Assembly (NCBI RefSeq): GCF_049562855.1
Contig: NZ_CP186925.1
Location: 2,914,001-2,978,000, forward strand
From: Ruminococcus_C callidus
GTDB lineage: Bacteria > Bacillota > Clostridia > Oscillospirales > Ruminococcaceae
Direction: 5' to 3'
Length of the DNA stretch: 64,000 nt
The position numbers and the translations under genes are program-made. Positions 25,068-32,927 of this stretch are shown piece by piece. Position 1 is the first letter of the stretch, and every line of letters begins with the position of its first letter. The notes under the pieces are model-generated. The model was given only the letters and a program-made list of their open reading frames with translations. It was not told the DNA's origin and ran no database searches.

Positions 25068-26903
25068 ATGGAAGAATCCAAAAAGCCCAAAAAATCATGG
25101 ATCTCATACTGGCTGATCGCGTTATGTGTGTTCATGCTGCTTCAGGCGTTTGTGTTCCCGAATCTGTTCAAGGGACGCGTCAAGGAAGTCGGCTACGACA
25201 CATTCATCAGCATGACAGAGAACAAGGAAATCGGCTCTGTCAAGATCGAAAGCAGTCAGATCACATTTACTGACAAGGACGAAAAGCAGGTATACCAGAC
25301 CGGCACCCTGAACGATCCGGAACTCATCGACCGGCTGTACGCCTCCGGTGCAAAATTTGAATCGGAGATCGACAGCGGCACCAGTCCTCTGCTGTACATC
25401 CTGATCAGCTACGTGCTGCCCATTGCCCTGATGCTGCTGGTGTTCCACTTCTTCAACAAGAAAATGGCACAGCGTATGGGCGGCGGCGATGGCTCCATGA
25501 TGTTCGGCATGGGCAAGAGCAATGCCAAGGTCTACGTCAAGTCCACCACCGGTATCAAGTTCAAGGACGTTGCCGGCGAGGAAGAAGCCAAGGAACTGCT
25601 GGCGGAGATCGTGGACTATCTCCACAAGCCGGAGCGTTACAAGGAGATCGGTGCTTCCATGCCCAAGGGTGCCCTGTTGGTGGGACCTCCCGGAACTGGT
25701 AAAACCCTGCTGGCGAAAGCCGTTGCCGGCGAAGCCAACGTCCCGTTCTTCTCCATTTCCGGTTCGGAATTCGTGGAAATGTTCGTGGGCATGGGTGCCG
25801 CAAAGGTGCGTGACCTGTTCAAGCAGGCAAACGAAAAGGCTCCCTGTATCGTCTTTATCGATGAAATCGATACCATTGGTAAAAAGCGTGACGGCGGACA
25901 GTACGGCGGCAACGACGAACGGGAACAGACCCTGAACCAGCTGCTGACCGAAATGGACGGCTTCGACGGTTCCAAGGGCGTTGTCATTCTGGCGGCGACC
26001 AACCGTCCGGAATCCCTTGATCCTGCCCTGCTCCGTCCGGGACGGTTCGACCGCCGGATTCCGGTGGAACTGCCGGATCTACAGGGACGTATCGACATTC
26101 TGAAGGTCCACGCCCAGAAAATCAAGCTGGCAGGAAACGTGGATTTCTCCGCCATTGCCCGCACAGCTGCTGGTGCTTCCGGTGCAGAGTTGGCGAACAT
26201 CATCAACGAGGCTGCACTCCGTGCCGTTCGTCTGGGACGCTCCTGTGCCACACAGGAAGATCTCATGGAGAGCGTGGAAGTCGTCATCGCCGGCTATCAG
26301 AAGAAAAACCGTGTGCTGTCCAATAAAGAAAAGCTAACGGTTTCCTATCACGAAGTGGGACACGCTCTGGTGGCTGCCCTCCAGTCCCAGTCTGCTCCGG
26401 TGCAGAAGATCACCATTATCCCCCGCACTTCCGGTGCACTGGGATACACCATGCAGGTGGACGAGGGCGAACATTACCTCATGACCAAAACCGAAATGGA
26501 AAACAAGATCGCAACGCTTACCGGCGGACGTGCCGCAGAGGAACTGATCTTCCACGAGATCACCACCGGTGCTTCCAACGATATTGAACAGGCAACCAAG
26601 CTGGCACGCTCTATGGTGAGCCGGTTCGGTATGAGCAGCGAGTTTGGCATGGTGGCAATGGAAACCGTCCAGAGCCAGTACCTCGGCGGTGATGCCAGCC
26701 TGACCTGCTCCATGGAAACCCAGACCAAGATCGACAAGAAGGTCACAGAGATCATTCAGACACAGTACGACAAGGCAATGCAGCTGTTACAGACAAACCA
26801 GCCGAAGCTGCACGAGATCGCGAAGTATCTGTATGAACACGAAACGATCACCGGCGAAGAATTCATGCAGATTCTCAACCGCCCGATGATCGAACAACAG
26901 TAA
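25068..26903 (+). CDS. ftsH: ATP-dependent zinc metalloprotease FtsH, paralogue 1
   Basis: Membrane-bound AAA+ protease that extracts and degrades misfolded membrane proteins and short-lived regulators. It has 611 residues: two membrane helices (about 11-30 and 108-128) around an extracytoplasmic domain, the AAA+ module with Walker A GPPGTGKT near residue 206, Walker B CIVFIDEID, arginine fingers in RPGRFDRRI, then the protease domain with HEVGH near 425 and the third zinc ligand in GASNDIEQAT. The ATG at 25068 is spaced seven bases from GGAG; the ATG six bases earlier is too close. It is clearly different from the convergent FtsH at 27364, with a divergent N-terminal half. A terminator follows. 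Confidence 0.95.
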   Translation: MEESKKPKKSWISYWLIALCVFMLLQAFVFPNLFKGRVKEVGYDTFISMTENKEIGSVKIESSQITFTDKDEKQVYQTGTLNDPELIDRLYASGAKFESEIDSGTSPLLYILISYVLPIALMLLVFHFFNKKMAQRMGGGDGSMMFGMGKSNAKVYVKSTTGIKFKDVAGEEEAKELLAEIVDYLHKPERYKEIGASMPKGALLVGPPGTGKTLLAKAVAGEANVPFFSISGSEFVEMFVGMGAAKVRDLFKQANEKAPCIVFIDEIDTIGKKRDGGQYGGNDEREQTLNQLLTEMDGFDGSKGVVILAATNRPESLDPALLRPGRFDRRIPVELPDLQGRIDILKVHAQKIKLAGNVDFSAIARTAAGASGAELANIINEAALRAVRLGRSCATQEDLMESVEVVIAGYQKKNRVLSNKEKLTVSYHEVGHALVAALQSQSAPVQKITIIPRTSGALGYTMQVDEGEHYLMTKTEMENKIATLTGGRAAEELIFHEITTGASNDIEQATKLARSMVSRFGMSSEFGMVAMETVQSQYLGGDASLTCSMETQTKIDKKVTEIIQTQYDKAMQLLQTNQPKLHEIAKYLYEHETITGEEFMQILNRPMIEQQ

Positions 26904-26923
26904 CTGAAAATTTCCGAAAAGCA

Positions 26924-26962
26924 AACGCCCTGCAACAATTGAACTGTTGCAGGGCGTTTTTG
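26924..26962 (+). terminator. Terminator after ftsH paralogue 1
   Basis: AAACGCCCTGCAACA pairs with TGTTGCAGGGCGTTT, then TTGTT. Confidence 0.88.
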
Positions 26963-26981
26963 TTGCCTTTATTTGTTGCCT

Positions 26982-27131
26982 TTAAGAAAGGTCTGGCTCC
27001 GGCAGTATGTTAATCAGATGTACCAGAAACCGCATCAGAGAAACGGCATCATTGCTGCCTACTTCTCCATCACAGTCGGCATTTTTCTTTGCCATGCTGT
27101 CCAGTGAAACGGCTAAAGTCAACTCATACGC
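26982..27131 (-). pseudogene. Decayed dockerin remnant
   Basis: On the minus strand the frame reads LAVSLDSMAKKNADCDGEVGS followed by NDAVSLMRFLVHLINILPEP and a stop. This aligns with the C-terminal half of the dockerin of the PL11 enzyme at 16903 (AVTLSSAARQNSDC...DGELTSDDAVVLMQFLVHIVTNLPQ). Only the second Ca-binding repeat and its helix remain. The upstream part of the frame runs into a terminator hairpin and a MITE, with no signal peptide or catalytic domain. It is the 3' end of a lost cellulosomal gene. Confidence 0.7.
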
Positions 27132-27173
27132 AAAAAAGCTGTCACATGATTCTTTGCATGTGACAGCCTTTTT
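27132..27173. terminator. Bidirectional-type terminator hairpin
   Basis: AAAAAGCTGTCACATG pairs with CATGTGACAGCCTTTTT. It lies between the dockerin remnant and the MITE. Confidence 0.75.
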
Positions 27174-27177
27174 ATAA

Positions 27178-27349
27178 GGCAATACCGCACAAAGAGCGTC
27201 TGGCGACTTTGCACGCCATCTGCTTGCAAATTTTCCGTCATATTTCACAAAAATGCTCGTGAATACATCCAGTATTCACTCCGCTTTTTGTTTCATCTGA
27301 CGAAAAATTCGACGACGCATCTGTCGCACAATCTTTGTGCGGTATTGCC
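27178..27349 (-). mobile_element. A-type MITE, 172 bp, downstream of ftsH paralogue 2
   Basis: Perfect 17-base tips and perfect duplication ATAA on both sides. It ends 14 bases beyond the ftsH stop codon. Confidence 0.92.
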
Positions 27350-27363
27350 ATAACAACAATTGT

Positions 27364-29307
27364 TTACGCTTCTGTAGGTGCAGAAGAATCTCCATTTTCC
27401 GTGGGCTTTTCTTCTGTCGGTTCTGCTTCTGTTGCAGAGGTTTCCGGTTCTGCCGGTGTTTCCTCAAACTGGGAGGGATCCATTTTGCCCTGCATCAGGG
27501 TTTCGAAGTCATCCTTTTCGATCTTCTCGTGGATCATCAGATACTTTGCCAGCAGTTCCAGCTGATCCATGTGCATTTGCAGGATCGCCGTTGCCTTGTC
27601 GTATGCCTTTTCCACGATGTTCCGTACTTCGTCATCGATTTCACCGGCAACGCGGTCGGAGTAATCGCGGGACGAGCCCAGATCTCTGCCGAGGAAAACC
27701 TCGTTCTGGTCATTGCCATAGACGATCGGTCCCAGCTTTTCGCTGAAGCCGTAACGAGTCACCATGCTCCGTGCGGTAGAAGTGGCACGTTCCAGGTCGT
27801 TGGAGGCACCGGTGGAGATGTCGTCCAGCACCAGCTGTTCTGCCACACGTCCGCCCAGCAGCGTGATGATGTTTTCTTCCATTTCCTTTTTGGAAACGAA
27901 GCTTTTGTCCTGCTCCGGCAGGGACATGGTATAGCCGCCAGCCATACCTCTGGGGATAATGGACACCTGATGCACCTTATCCTGATGATCGCAGTAATAG
28001 GTGCAGACTGCATGCCCTGCCTCGTGGAATGCGGTCAGCCGCTTTTCCTTGGGCGTTACCTTATGGGACTTCTTTTCCGGTCCGGCGATCACCTTAATGG
28101 TCGCCTCCTGAATTTCGTCCATGGTGATTGCCTTTTTATTTTTCCGTGCAGCAAGCAGGCAGGCTTCATTCACCAGATTTTCCAGATCAGCACCGGTAAA
28201 TCCCACGGTAGACTTGGCAATGGTAGTCAGGTCTACGTCCGGTCCGATGCTCTTGCTCTTGGTGTGTACTTTCAGGATCTGTTCCCGACCCTTAACGTCC
28301 GGATAGCCAACTACGATCTGACGGTCAAACCGTCCCGGACGCAGCAGAGCCGGATCCAGAATATCCCGCCGGTTGGTGGCAGCAATGACAATGACGTTGT
28401 CCTTGCCGGTAAAGCCGTCCATTTCCACCAGCAGCTGGTTCAGGGTCTGTTCCCGTTCGTCGTGTCCGCCGCCGATGCCGGTGCCGCGGTGGCGGCCGAC
28501 TGCGTCAATTTCATCGATAAAGATAATAGACGGAGCGTTTTTCTTCGCCTGATCGAACAGGTCACGGACACGGGACGCACCGACACCCACAAACATTTCC
28601 ACGAAATCCGAACCGGAAATGGAGAAGAACGGGCAGCCGGCTTCTCCTGCAACAGCTCTCGCCAGCAGAGTCTTACCGGTTCCGGGAGGTCCCATGAGCA
28701 GTACGCCCTTGGGGATACGGGCACCCAGTTCCGCATACTTCCGCGGATTTTTCAGGAAGTCTACAATTTCTTCCAGTTCATGCTTTTCCTCATCGGCACC
28801 TGCCACATCGGCAAAGGTTGCCTTGCGGGTGTTCGCCTGATTCTTGATGTTTGCCTTGCCGAAGGTGGTGTACTTGCCGCCGCCGTTTGCCTGCCGCATC
28901 ATGAACACGAACAGGAAGATCATCAGCCCCAGCAGCACCAGTGTGGGAATCAGCGTCAGCAGCCACGAAGTATCCCGAATCTTATAATAGTCCACCTGCA
29001 GCGGAGCATCGGGGTGCTTCTGGTTATAGCTGGTGCGATAGTCCTTCGTATCATCACGGAATACCGATACATTGGGCACATCATAGGTCAGCTTATCCCC
29101 GTCGTCCAGCGTCAGCTTCAGTTCGCCGGAGCCCAGATCCAAGGTGTACGCAGTAACTTCATAATTATCGAAGTACTTCATAATGTCGGAATATTTGGTT
29201 TCTTTGCCGCCGGTTTTCAGCCCGTTCAGCAGGAAAACCAGTGCCACGATCAATACCACGACAACGAGCAGATACGCTCCGATCCCACGGCCTTTCTTTG
29301 GTGTCAA
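27364..29307 (-). CDS. ftsH: ATP-dependent zinc metalloprotease FtsH, canonical paralogue
   Basis: A 647-residue FtsH: two membrane helices (about 11-30 and 113-135), AAA+ domain starting TFADVAGADEEKHELEEIVDFL with Walker A GPPGTGKT, Walker B SIIFIDEIDAVG and RPGRFDRQI, and a protease domain with HEAGHAV and the Asp ligand in GASNDLERAT. The C-terminal 40 residues are acidic and Pro/Thr-rich (TPAEPETSATEAEPTEEK). The start is TTG at 29307, with GGAG about nine bases upstream on the minus strand. It lies downstream of tilS, the tilS-ftsH order typical of Firmicutes, and this is therefore probably the ancestral copy. Confidence 0.95.
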   Translation of the reverse strand: MTPKKGRGIGAYLLVVVVLIVALVFLLNGLKTGGKETKYSDIMKYFDNYEVTAYTLDLGSGELKLTLDDGDKLTYDVPNVSVFRDDTKDYRTSYNQKHPDAPLQVDYYKIRDTSWLLTLIPTLVLLGLMIFLFVFMMRQANGGGKYTTFGKANIKNQANTRKATFADVAGADEEKHELEEIVDFLKNPRKYAELGARIPKGVLLMGPPGTGKTLLARAVAGEAGCPFFSISGSDFVEMFVGVGASRVRDLFDQAKKNAPSIIFIDEIDAVGRHRGTGIGGGHDEREQTLNQLLVEMDGFTGKDNVIVIAATNRRDILDPALLRPGRFDRQIVVGYPDVKGREQILKVHTKSKSIGPDVDLTTIAKSTVGFTGADLENLVNEACLLAARKNKKAITMDEIQEATIKVIAGPEKKSHKVTPKEKRLTAFHEAGHAVCTYYCDHQDKVHQVSIIPRGMAGGYTMSLPEQDKSFVSKKEMEENIITLLGGRVAEQLVLDDISTGASNDLERATSTARSMVTRYGFSEKLGPIVYGNDQNEVFLGRDLGSSRDYSDRVAGEIDDEVRNIVEKAYDKATAILQMHMDQLELLAKYLMIHEKIEKDDFETLMQGKMDPSQFEETPAEPETSATEAEPTEEKPTENGDSSAPTEA

Positions 29308-29414
29308 ATTACATTCACTCCATTCTGTTGAAAAGAAAACCGGCAGGCAGCATTGCCGCCAGTTCTCTCTATATCATTGCGAGGGAACTGCTGCATCAGG
29401 TTTACGCACAAGCT

Positions 29415-30767
29415 TCAGCATTTCCCGAGAATTTCCAGCACCAGCAGCCGTCTGGTTTCTCCGTCCGGACAAACTCTTGCGGCACAGCCCACGCCCTCGG
29501 CGAAAATTACTCCGTCTGCATCTGCCAGCACATGAGCCGTGCGGCGGCGTTCCGGCGGAAGATTCGCCTGTATCAGTTTTTTCAGAGCAGAGGTGAACCC
29601 TCTGCCGGAAAGCTGCATGCGGTCGCCGGACTGTCTGGGACGCAGGAAGATTTCACCTTTTATTTTATCATAATCCAGACACGCATTTGCAAATTTTTTA
29701 TGAATATTTGCAACATTTTCCGCAGGCGACACTGTTTCCAGTCGGGCATGCAACACAAAACCTGAAAAAAGCCGGTTTTCCCCCATTTGCAGAGGGATCG
29801 CTTCCGGCAAAGGCTCCGGCAGCTGCACCGTTTCTATGGTCAGTGTGCCCGACTTTCCCACAGCATAAACAGCACCAGACAAATTCCACCTGCCGCCCTG
29901 CCGTGCCAGTGCCGCCAGCCGTTCCAGCAGCGGAGCTTCACAGGAGATCCCCGCCTCCTCCAGCAGCATGGCAATACACCGGAACTGCAACGCCTCGTGA
30001 AGCGTTTCCAAGCCGGAAAGGGTATTCTTTCCGGTATGGCATTTGGCATAGGCTGCCTGTGCCTGCTGGTGCAGGAAATCGTCCTCCCGCCGCAGGCTCC
30101 GCAGGGTATAGGAAACCGTGCGTTCTACAGAAGGGTTCAGCTGTTCCAGTGCCGGAATCACCTGATGCCGGATCCGGTTGCGGGTGTAGGCATCGGTGAG
30201 GTTGGTGCTGTCGGTAACATAGGTCTGCCCCAGTGATTCCAGATACTGTTCCACCTGCCGCCGTGTCACCCGCAGCAGTGGACGGAGAAACCGCCCGTTT
30301 TTCGGCGGAATTGCCGTCAGTCCATGCAGGCTTGCTCCCCGCACCAGCCGGTGCACTGCCGTTTCCAGATTGTCCGAGGCAGTGTGTGCCGTGGCGATCC
30401 AGTCCGCCTGCACCTGTGCAAAGGCAGCATACCGGCATTCCCTTGCCGCCAGTTCCTCGGAGCAGTGCTCCTGTGCTGCCCTTGCTGCCGGATTCACATC
30501 ATAGACCGCCAGCCGCACGCCCAGCCCCGCACAAAGCTGCTGACAGAATGTTCTGTCCCGTTCGCTTTCGGCTCCGCGGAGATGGTGATTGACATGCACC
30601 GCTGTAATTGTAATACCCAGTACCGGACGCAGTTCCAGCAGGCAGCGGAGCAGACACACGCTGTCCGCCCCGCCGGAAAGGGCACAGCAGACAGTTTGTT
30701 CCGGTTCCAGACAGTGCAGCTCCCGCAGTTGCTCCAGTACTGCACGGGAAACAGCATCAGCCCTCAT
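29415..30767 (-). CDS. tilS: tRNA(Ile)-lysidine synthase
   Basis: Converts C34 of tRNA-Ile(CAU) to lysidine using ATP and lysine, which switches the tRNA from AUG to AUA; it is essential. The PP-loop is CALSGGADSVCLL near residue 30, followed by VHVNHHLRG and the family segment ATAHTASDNLETAVHRLVRGASLHGLTAI and RPLLRVTR. A C-terminal substrate-binding domain with RPRQSGDRMQLSGRG ends the protein. I prefer the ATG at 30767, which overlaps the end of dnaB by 11 bases; an ATG at 30782 is equally open. Neither has a clear ribosome site, so coupling to dnaB is likely. Confidence 0.93.
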   Translation of the reverse strand: MRADAVSRAVLEQLRELHCLEPEQTVCCALSGGADSVCLLRCLLELRPVLGITITAVHVNHHLRGAESERDRTFCQQLCAGLGVRLAVYDVNPAARAAQEHCSEELAARECRYAAFAQVQADWIATAHTASDNLETAVHRLVRGASLHGLTAIPPKNGRFLRPLLRVTRRQVEQYLESLGQTYVTDSTNLTDAYTRNRIRHQVIPALEQLNPSVERTVSYTLRSLRREDDFLHQQAQAAYAKCHTGKNTLSGLETLHEALQFRCIAMLLEEAGISCEAPLLERLAALARQGGRWNLSGAVYAVGKSGTLTIETVQLPEPLPEAIPLQMGENRLFSGFVLHARLETVSPAENVANIHKKFANACLDYDKIKGEIFLRPRQSGDRMQLSGRGFTSALKKLIQANLPPERRRTAHVLADADGVIFAEGVGCAARVCPDGETRRLLVLEILGKC

Positions 30768-32106
30768 CACGCATTTCCGCATTGGAGAAGCGAGTGAACT
30801 GACCGTCCCACATCAGCTTAACGGTACCGGTTTCGCCGTGACGGTTCTTTGCCACGATGCACTCGGAAATGTTCGGCGTGGGGCTGTCCTTATTATAGTA
30901 AGCATCCCGATAGAGAAACATTACAATGTCCGCGTCCTGCTCGATAGAACCGGATTCACGGAGGTCGGACAGCATCGGCCGCTTGTCGTTACGTCCTTCC
31001 GGACCACGGGACAGCTGGGACAGAACAATAATGGGAATATCCAGTTCTTTCGCCATGATTTTCAGCTGACGCGTCAGTTCCGAAACCACCAGTACACGGT
31101 TGTCGGTTTTCAGGGTAGAACCCATCAGCTGGAGATAGTCAATGACCACCAGTCCCAGATTCTTCATACGCCGCAGCTTCGCCTTGATCTGCTGCACGTT
31201 GATGCTGGCAGTATCGTCAATGTACATGGGCAGTCCGCTAAGAACGCCGGCACTGGTGGCAAGCCGCACCCAGTCCTCGTTGGTGAGAAAGCCGTTGCGA
31301 AGCTTCTGGGAATCTACCAGTGCTTCCGAAGAAAGCATACGGGTGGCAAGCTGCTCCTTGGACATTTCCAGCGAAAAGATCGCCACTTCCTTGCCGCTGT
31401 GCCGTGCCACGTTGGTGGCAATGTTCAGGGCGAAAGAAGTTTTACCCATACCGGGGCGGGCAGCGATCAGCAGCAGATCCGACTTGTTCAGACCGGAAGT
31501 CACCGTATCCAGATAGGAAAATCCTGTTCTGGCACCTACATATTTTTCTTTGTCCGGCCCTGCAATTTTGCCCACATGGTCATAGGCTTCACAAATGGCA
31601 TCGCCGATCTTGGTCAGCCCCTGCACGTCCTTGCCCTGCCGAATGTCATAAATCCGCTGTTCTGCCGCGTCCATGAGCATCTGGGCACTGCCCTCGCCGG
31701 ACTGAATGTCCTGCAAAATGCCCCGTGCCGCATATGCCAGACAACGGATATAATATTTTTCCGTGACAATGGCACAGTAGCTCTCGATATTCGAGGTAGA
31801 CGGCACACTGTTGATTAACGCCGCCAGATAGTTTCTGCCCTCTGCGGCGGTTTCGAACACCTTGCGTTGCACTGCCACATTGAGCACCGTCACCACGTCT
31901 GCTCTTTCACCGGAAGTGAACATTTGCAGAATGATCTGGAACAGTTCCTGATGCTGGGGATTGAAAAAGCATTCCGGACGAACGGTTTCCAATACTACCG
32001 GCAGTACATTCGGGTCTTGCAGAATGGCACCCAGCACGGTCTGTTCTGCTTCCAGACTAAAGGGCAGTTCTGCGGCTTCGTTGGAAGAATACACTGTATC
32101 TGCCAT
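30757..32106 (-). CDS. dnaB: Replicative DNA helicase
   Basis: Hexameric 5'-3' helicase that unwinds the chromosome ahead of the replisome (called DnaC in Bacillus). It has 449 residues: an N-terminal helical domain starting LPFSLEAEQTVLGAILQDP that binds primase, a linker helix, and a RecA-type C-terminal ATPase with Walker A ARPGMGKTSFA near residue 205, FSLEMSKEQLATRML, and Walker B LVVIDYLQLM. The ATG at 32106 follows AAGGAGGG; the frame is open further upstream into the MITE but that part is not protein-like. A MITE separates it from rplI in an otherwise conserved gdpP-rplI-dnaB order. Confidence 0.96.
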   Translation of the reverse strand: MADTVYSSNEAAELPFSLEAEQTVLGAILQDPNVLPVVLETVRPECFFNPQHQELFQIILQMFTSGERADVVTVLNVAVQRKVFETAAEGRNYLAALINSVPSTSNIESYCAIVTEKYYIRCLAYAARGILQDIQSGEGSAQMLMDAAEQRIYDIRQGKDVQGLTKIGDAICEAYDHVGKIAGPDKEKYVGARTGFSYLDTVTSGLNKSDLLLIAARPGMGKTSFALNIATNVARHSGKEVAIFSLEMSKEQLATRMLSSEALVDSQKLRNGFLTNEDWVRLATSAGVLSGLPMYIDDTASINVQQIKAKLRRMKNLGLVVIDYLQLMGSTLKTDNRVLVVSELTRQLKIMAKELDIPIIVLSQLSRGPEGRNDKRPMLSDLRESGSIEQDADIVMFLYRDAYYNKDSPTPNISECIVAKNRHGETGTVKLMWDGQFTRFSNAEMRDEG

Positions 32107-32177
32107 GAAAATCCCTCCTTGGAAAAATAATGCGGGACGAAAACCGTACCCGCATTGCTCTGTTGCTGATGATTCTG

Positions 32178-32349
32178 GGCAATACCGCACAAAGATTGTG
32201 CGACAGATGCGTCGTCAAATTTTTCGTCAGATGAAACAAAAAGCGGAGTGAATACTGGATGTATTCACGAGCATTTTTGTGAAATATGACAGGAAATTTG
32301 CAAGCAGATGGCGTGCAAAGTCGCCAGACGCTCTTTGTGCGGTGTTGCC
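32178..32349 (+). mobile_element. A-type MITE, 172 bp, between rplI and dnaB
   Basis: Tips intact apart from GGTGTTGCC at the right end. No matching 4-bp flank (TCTG against TTTA), so it may be old or rearranged. Its right end is one base from the rplI stop codon. Confidence 0.88.
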
Positions 32350-32350
32350 T

Positions 32351-32797
32351 TTATTCCTCGACAACTTCTACAGTCACCTTGACAGAAATGCCGGTGTACA
32401 GGCGAATATCTGCCTCATAGCTGCCGAAATTTTTGATGTCCGATTTCAGACCGATCTTCTTCTTGTCGATTTTGCAGCCGAACTGTTTTTCAATGCACTC
32501 CGCGATCTGTGCCGCAGTAACTGCCCCGAACAGTCTGCCGCCGTTGCCAGCCTTTGCTCCGGCGTGAACAGTCTGTCCTTTCAGCTTGTCAGCGATTGCC
32601 TGTGCATTCTGCTTTTCCACGTCGATCTTGTGGGCTGCGGAGGACTGCTTTCCGGAAAGTTCCGACAGGTTCTGCGGTGTTGCTTCTACTGCCAGCCCCT
32701 TTTTCAGCAGCATGTTGCGGGCATAGCCGTCAGAAACGTTTTTCACTTCGCCCTTTTTTCCAGAGCCTTTTACGTCCTGCATAAAAATTACTTTCAT
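32351..32797 (-). CDS. rplI: 50S ribosomal protein L9
   Basis: Large-subunit protein that binds 23S rRNA near the L1 stalk and helps maintain reading frame. It has 148 residues, the standard length. The N-terminal rRNA-binding domain is MKVIFMQDVKGSGKKGEVKNVSDGYARNML, followed by the long connecting helix and the C-terminal domain with GRLFGAVTAAQIAECI and IKNFGSYEADIRLYTGISVKVTVEVVEE. An AAAGGAG site precedes the ATG. It lies between gdpP and dnaB, the order found across Firmicutes. Confidence 0.98.
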   Translation of the reverse strand: MKVIFMQDVKGSGKKGEVKNVSDGYARNMLLKKGLAVEATPQNLSELSGKQSSAAHKIDVEKQNAQAIADKLKGQTVHAGAKAGNGGRLFGAVTAAQIAECIEKQFGCKIDKKKIGLKSDIKNFGSYEADIRLYTGISVKVTVEVVEE

Positions 32798-32844
32798 GGT
32801 TCTCTCTCCTTTTCTTTACTTTAAGGAAATGCTTATCCGATTAT

Positions 32845-32927
32845 GGAAACACGGAATAAAGCTTGTGCATAAGATGCATCGTCAGATTGCGTGCAAAGCC
32901 GTCAGACGGGCTTTATGCAGTGTTTCC
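32845..32927 (+). mobile_element. B-type MITE, 83-bp copy, abutting the gdpP stop codon
   Basis: Ends GGAAACACGGAATAAAG and CTTTATGCAGTGTTTCC; perfect duplication TTAT on both sides. The right-hand TTAT includes the gdpP stop codon, so insertion regenerated the stop. Confidence 0.9.
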
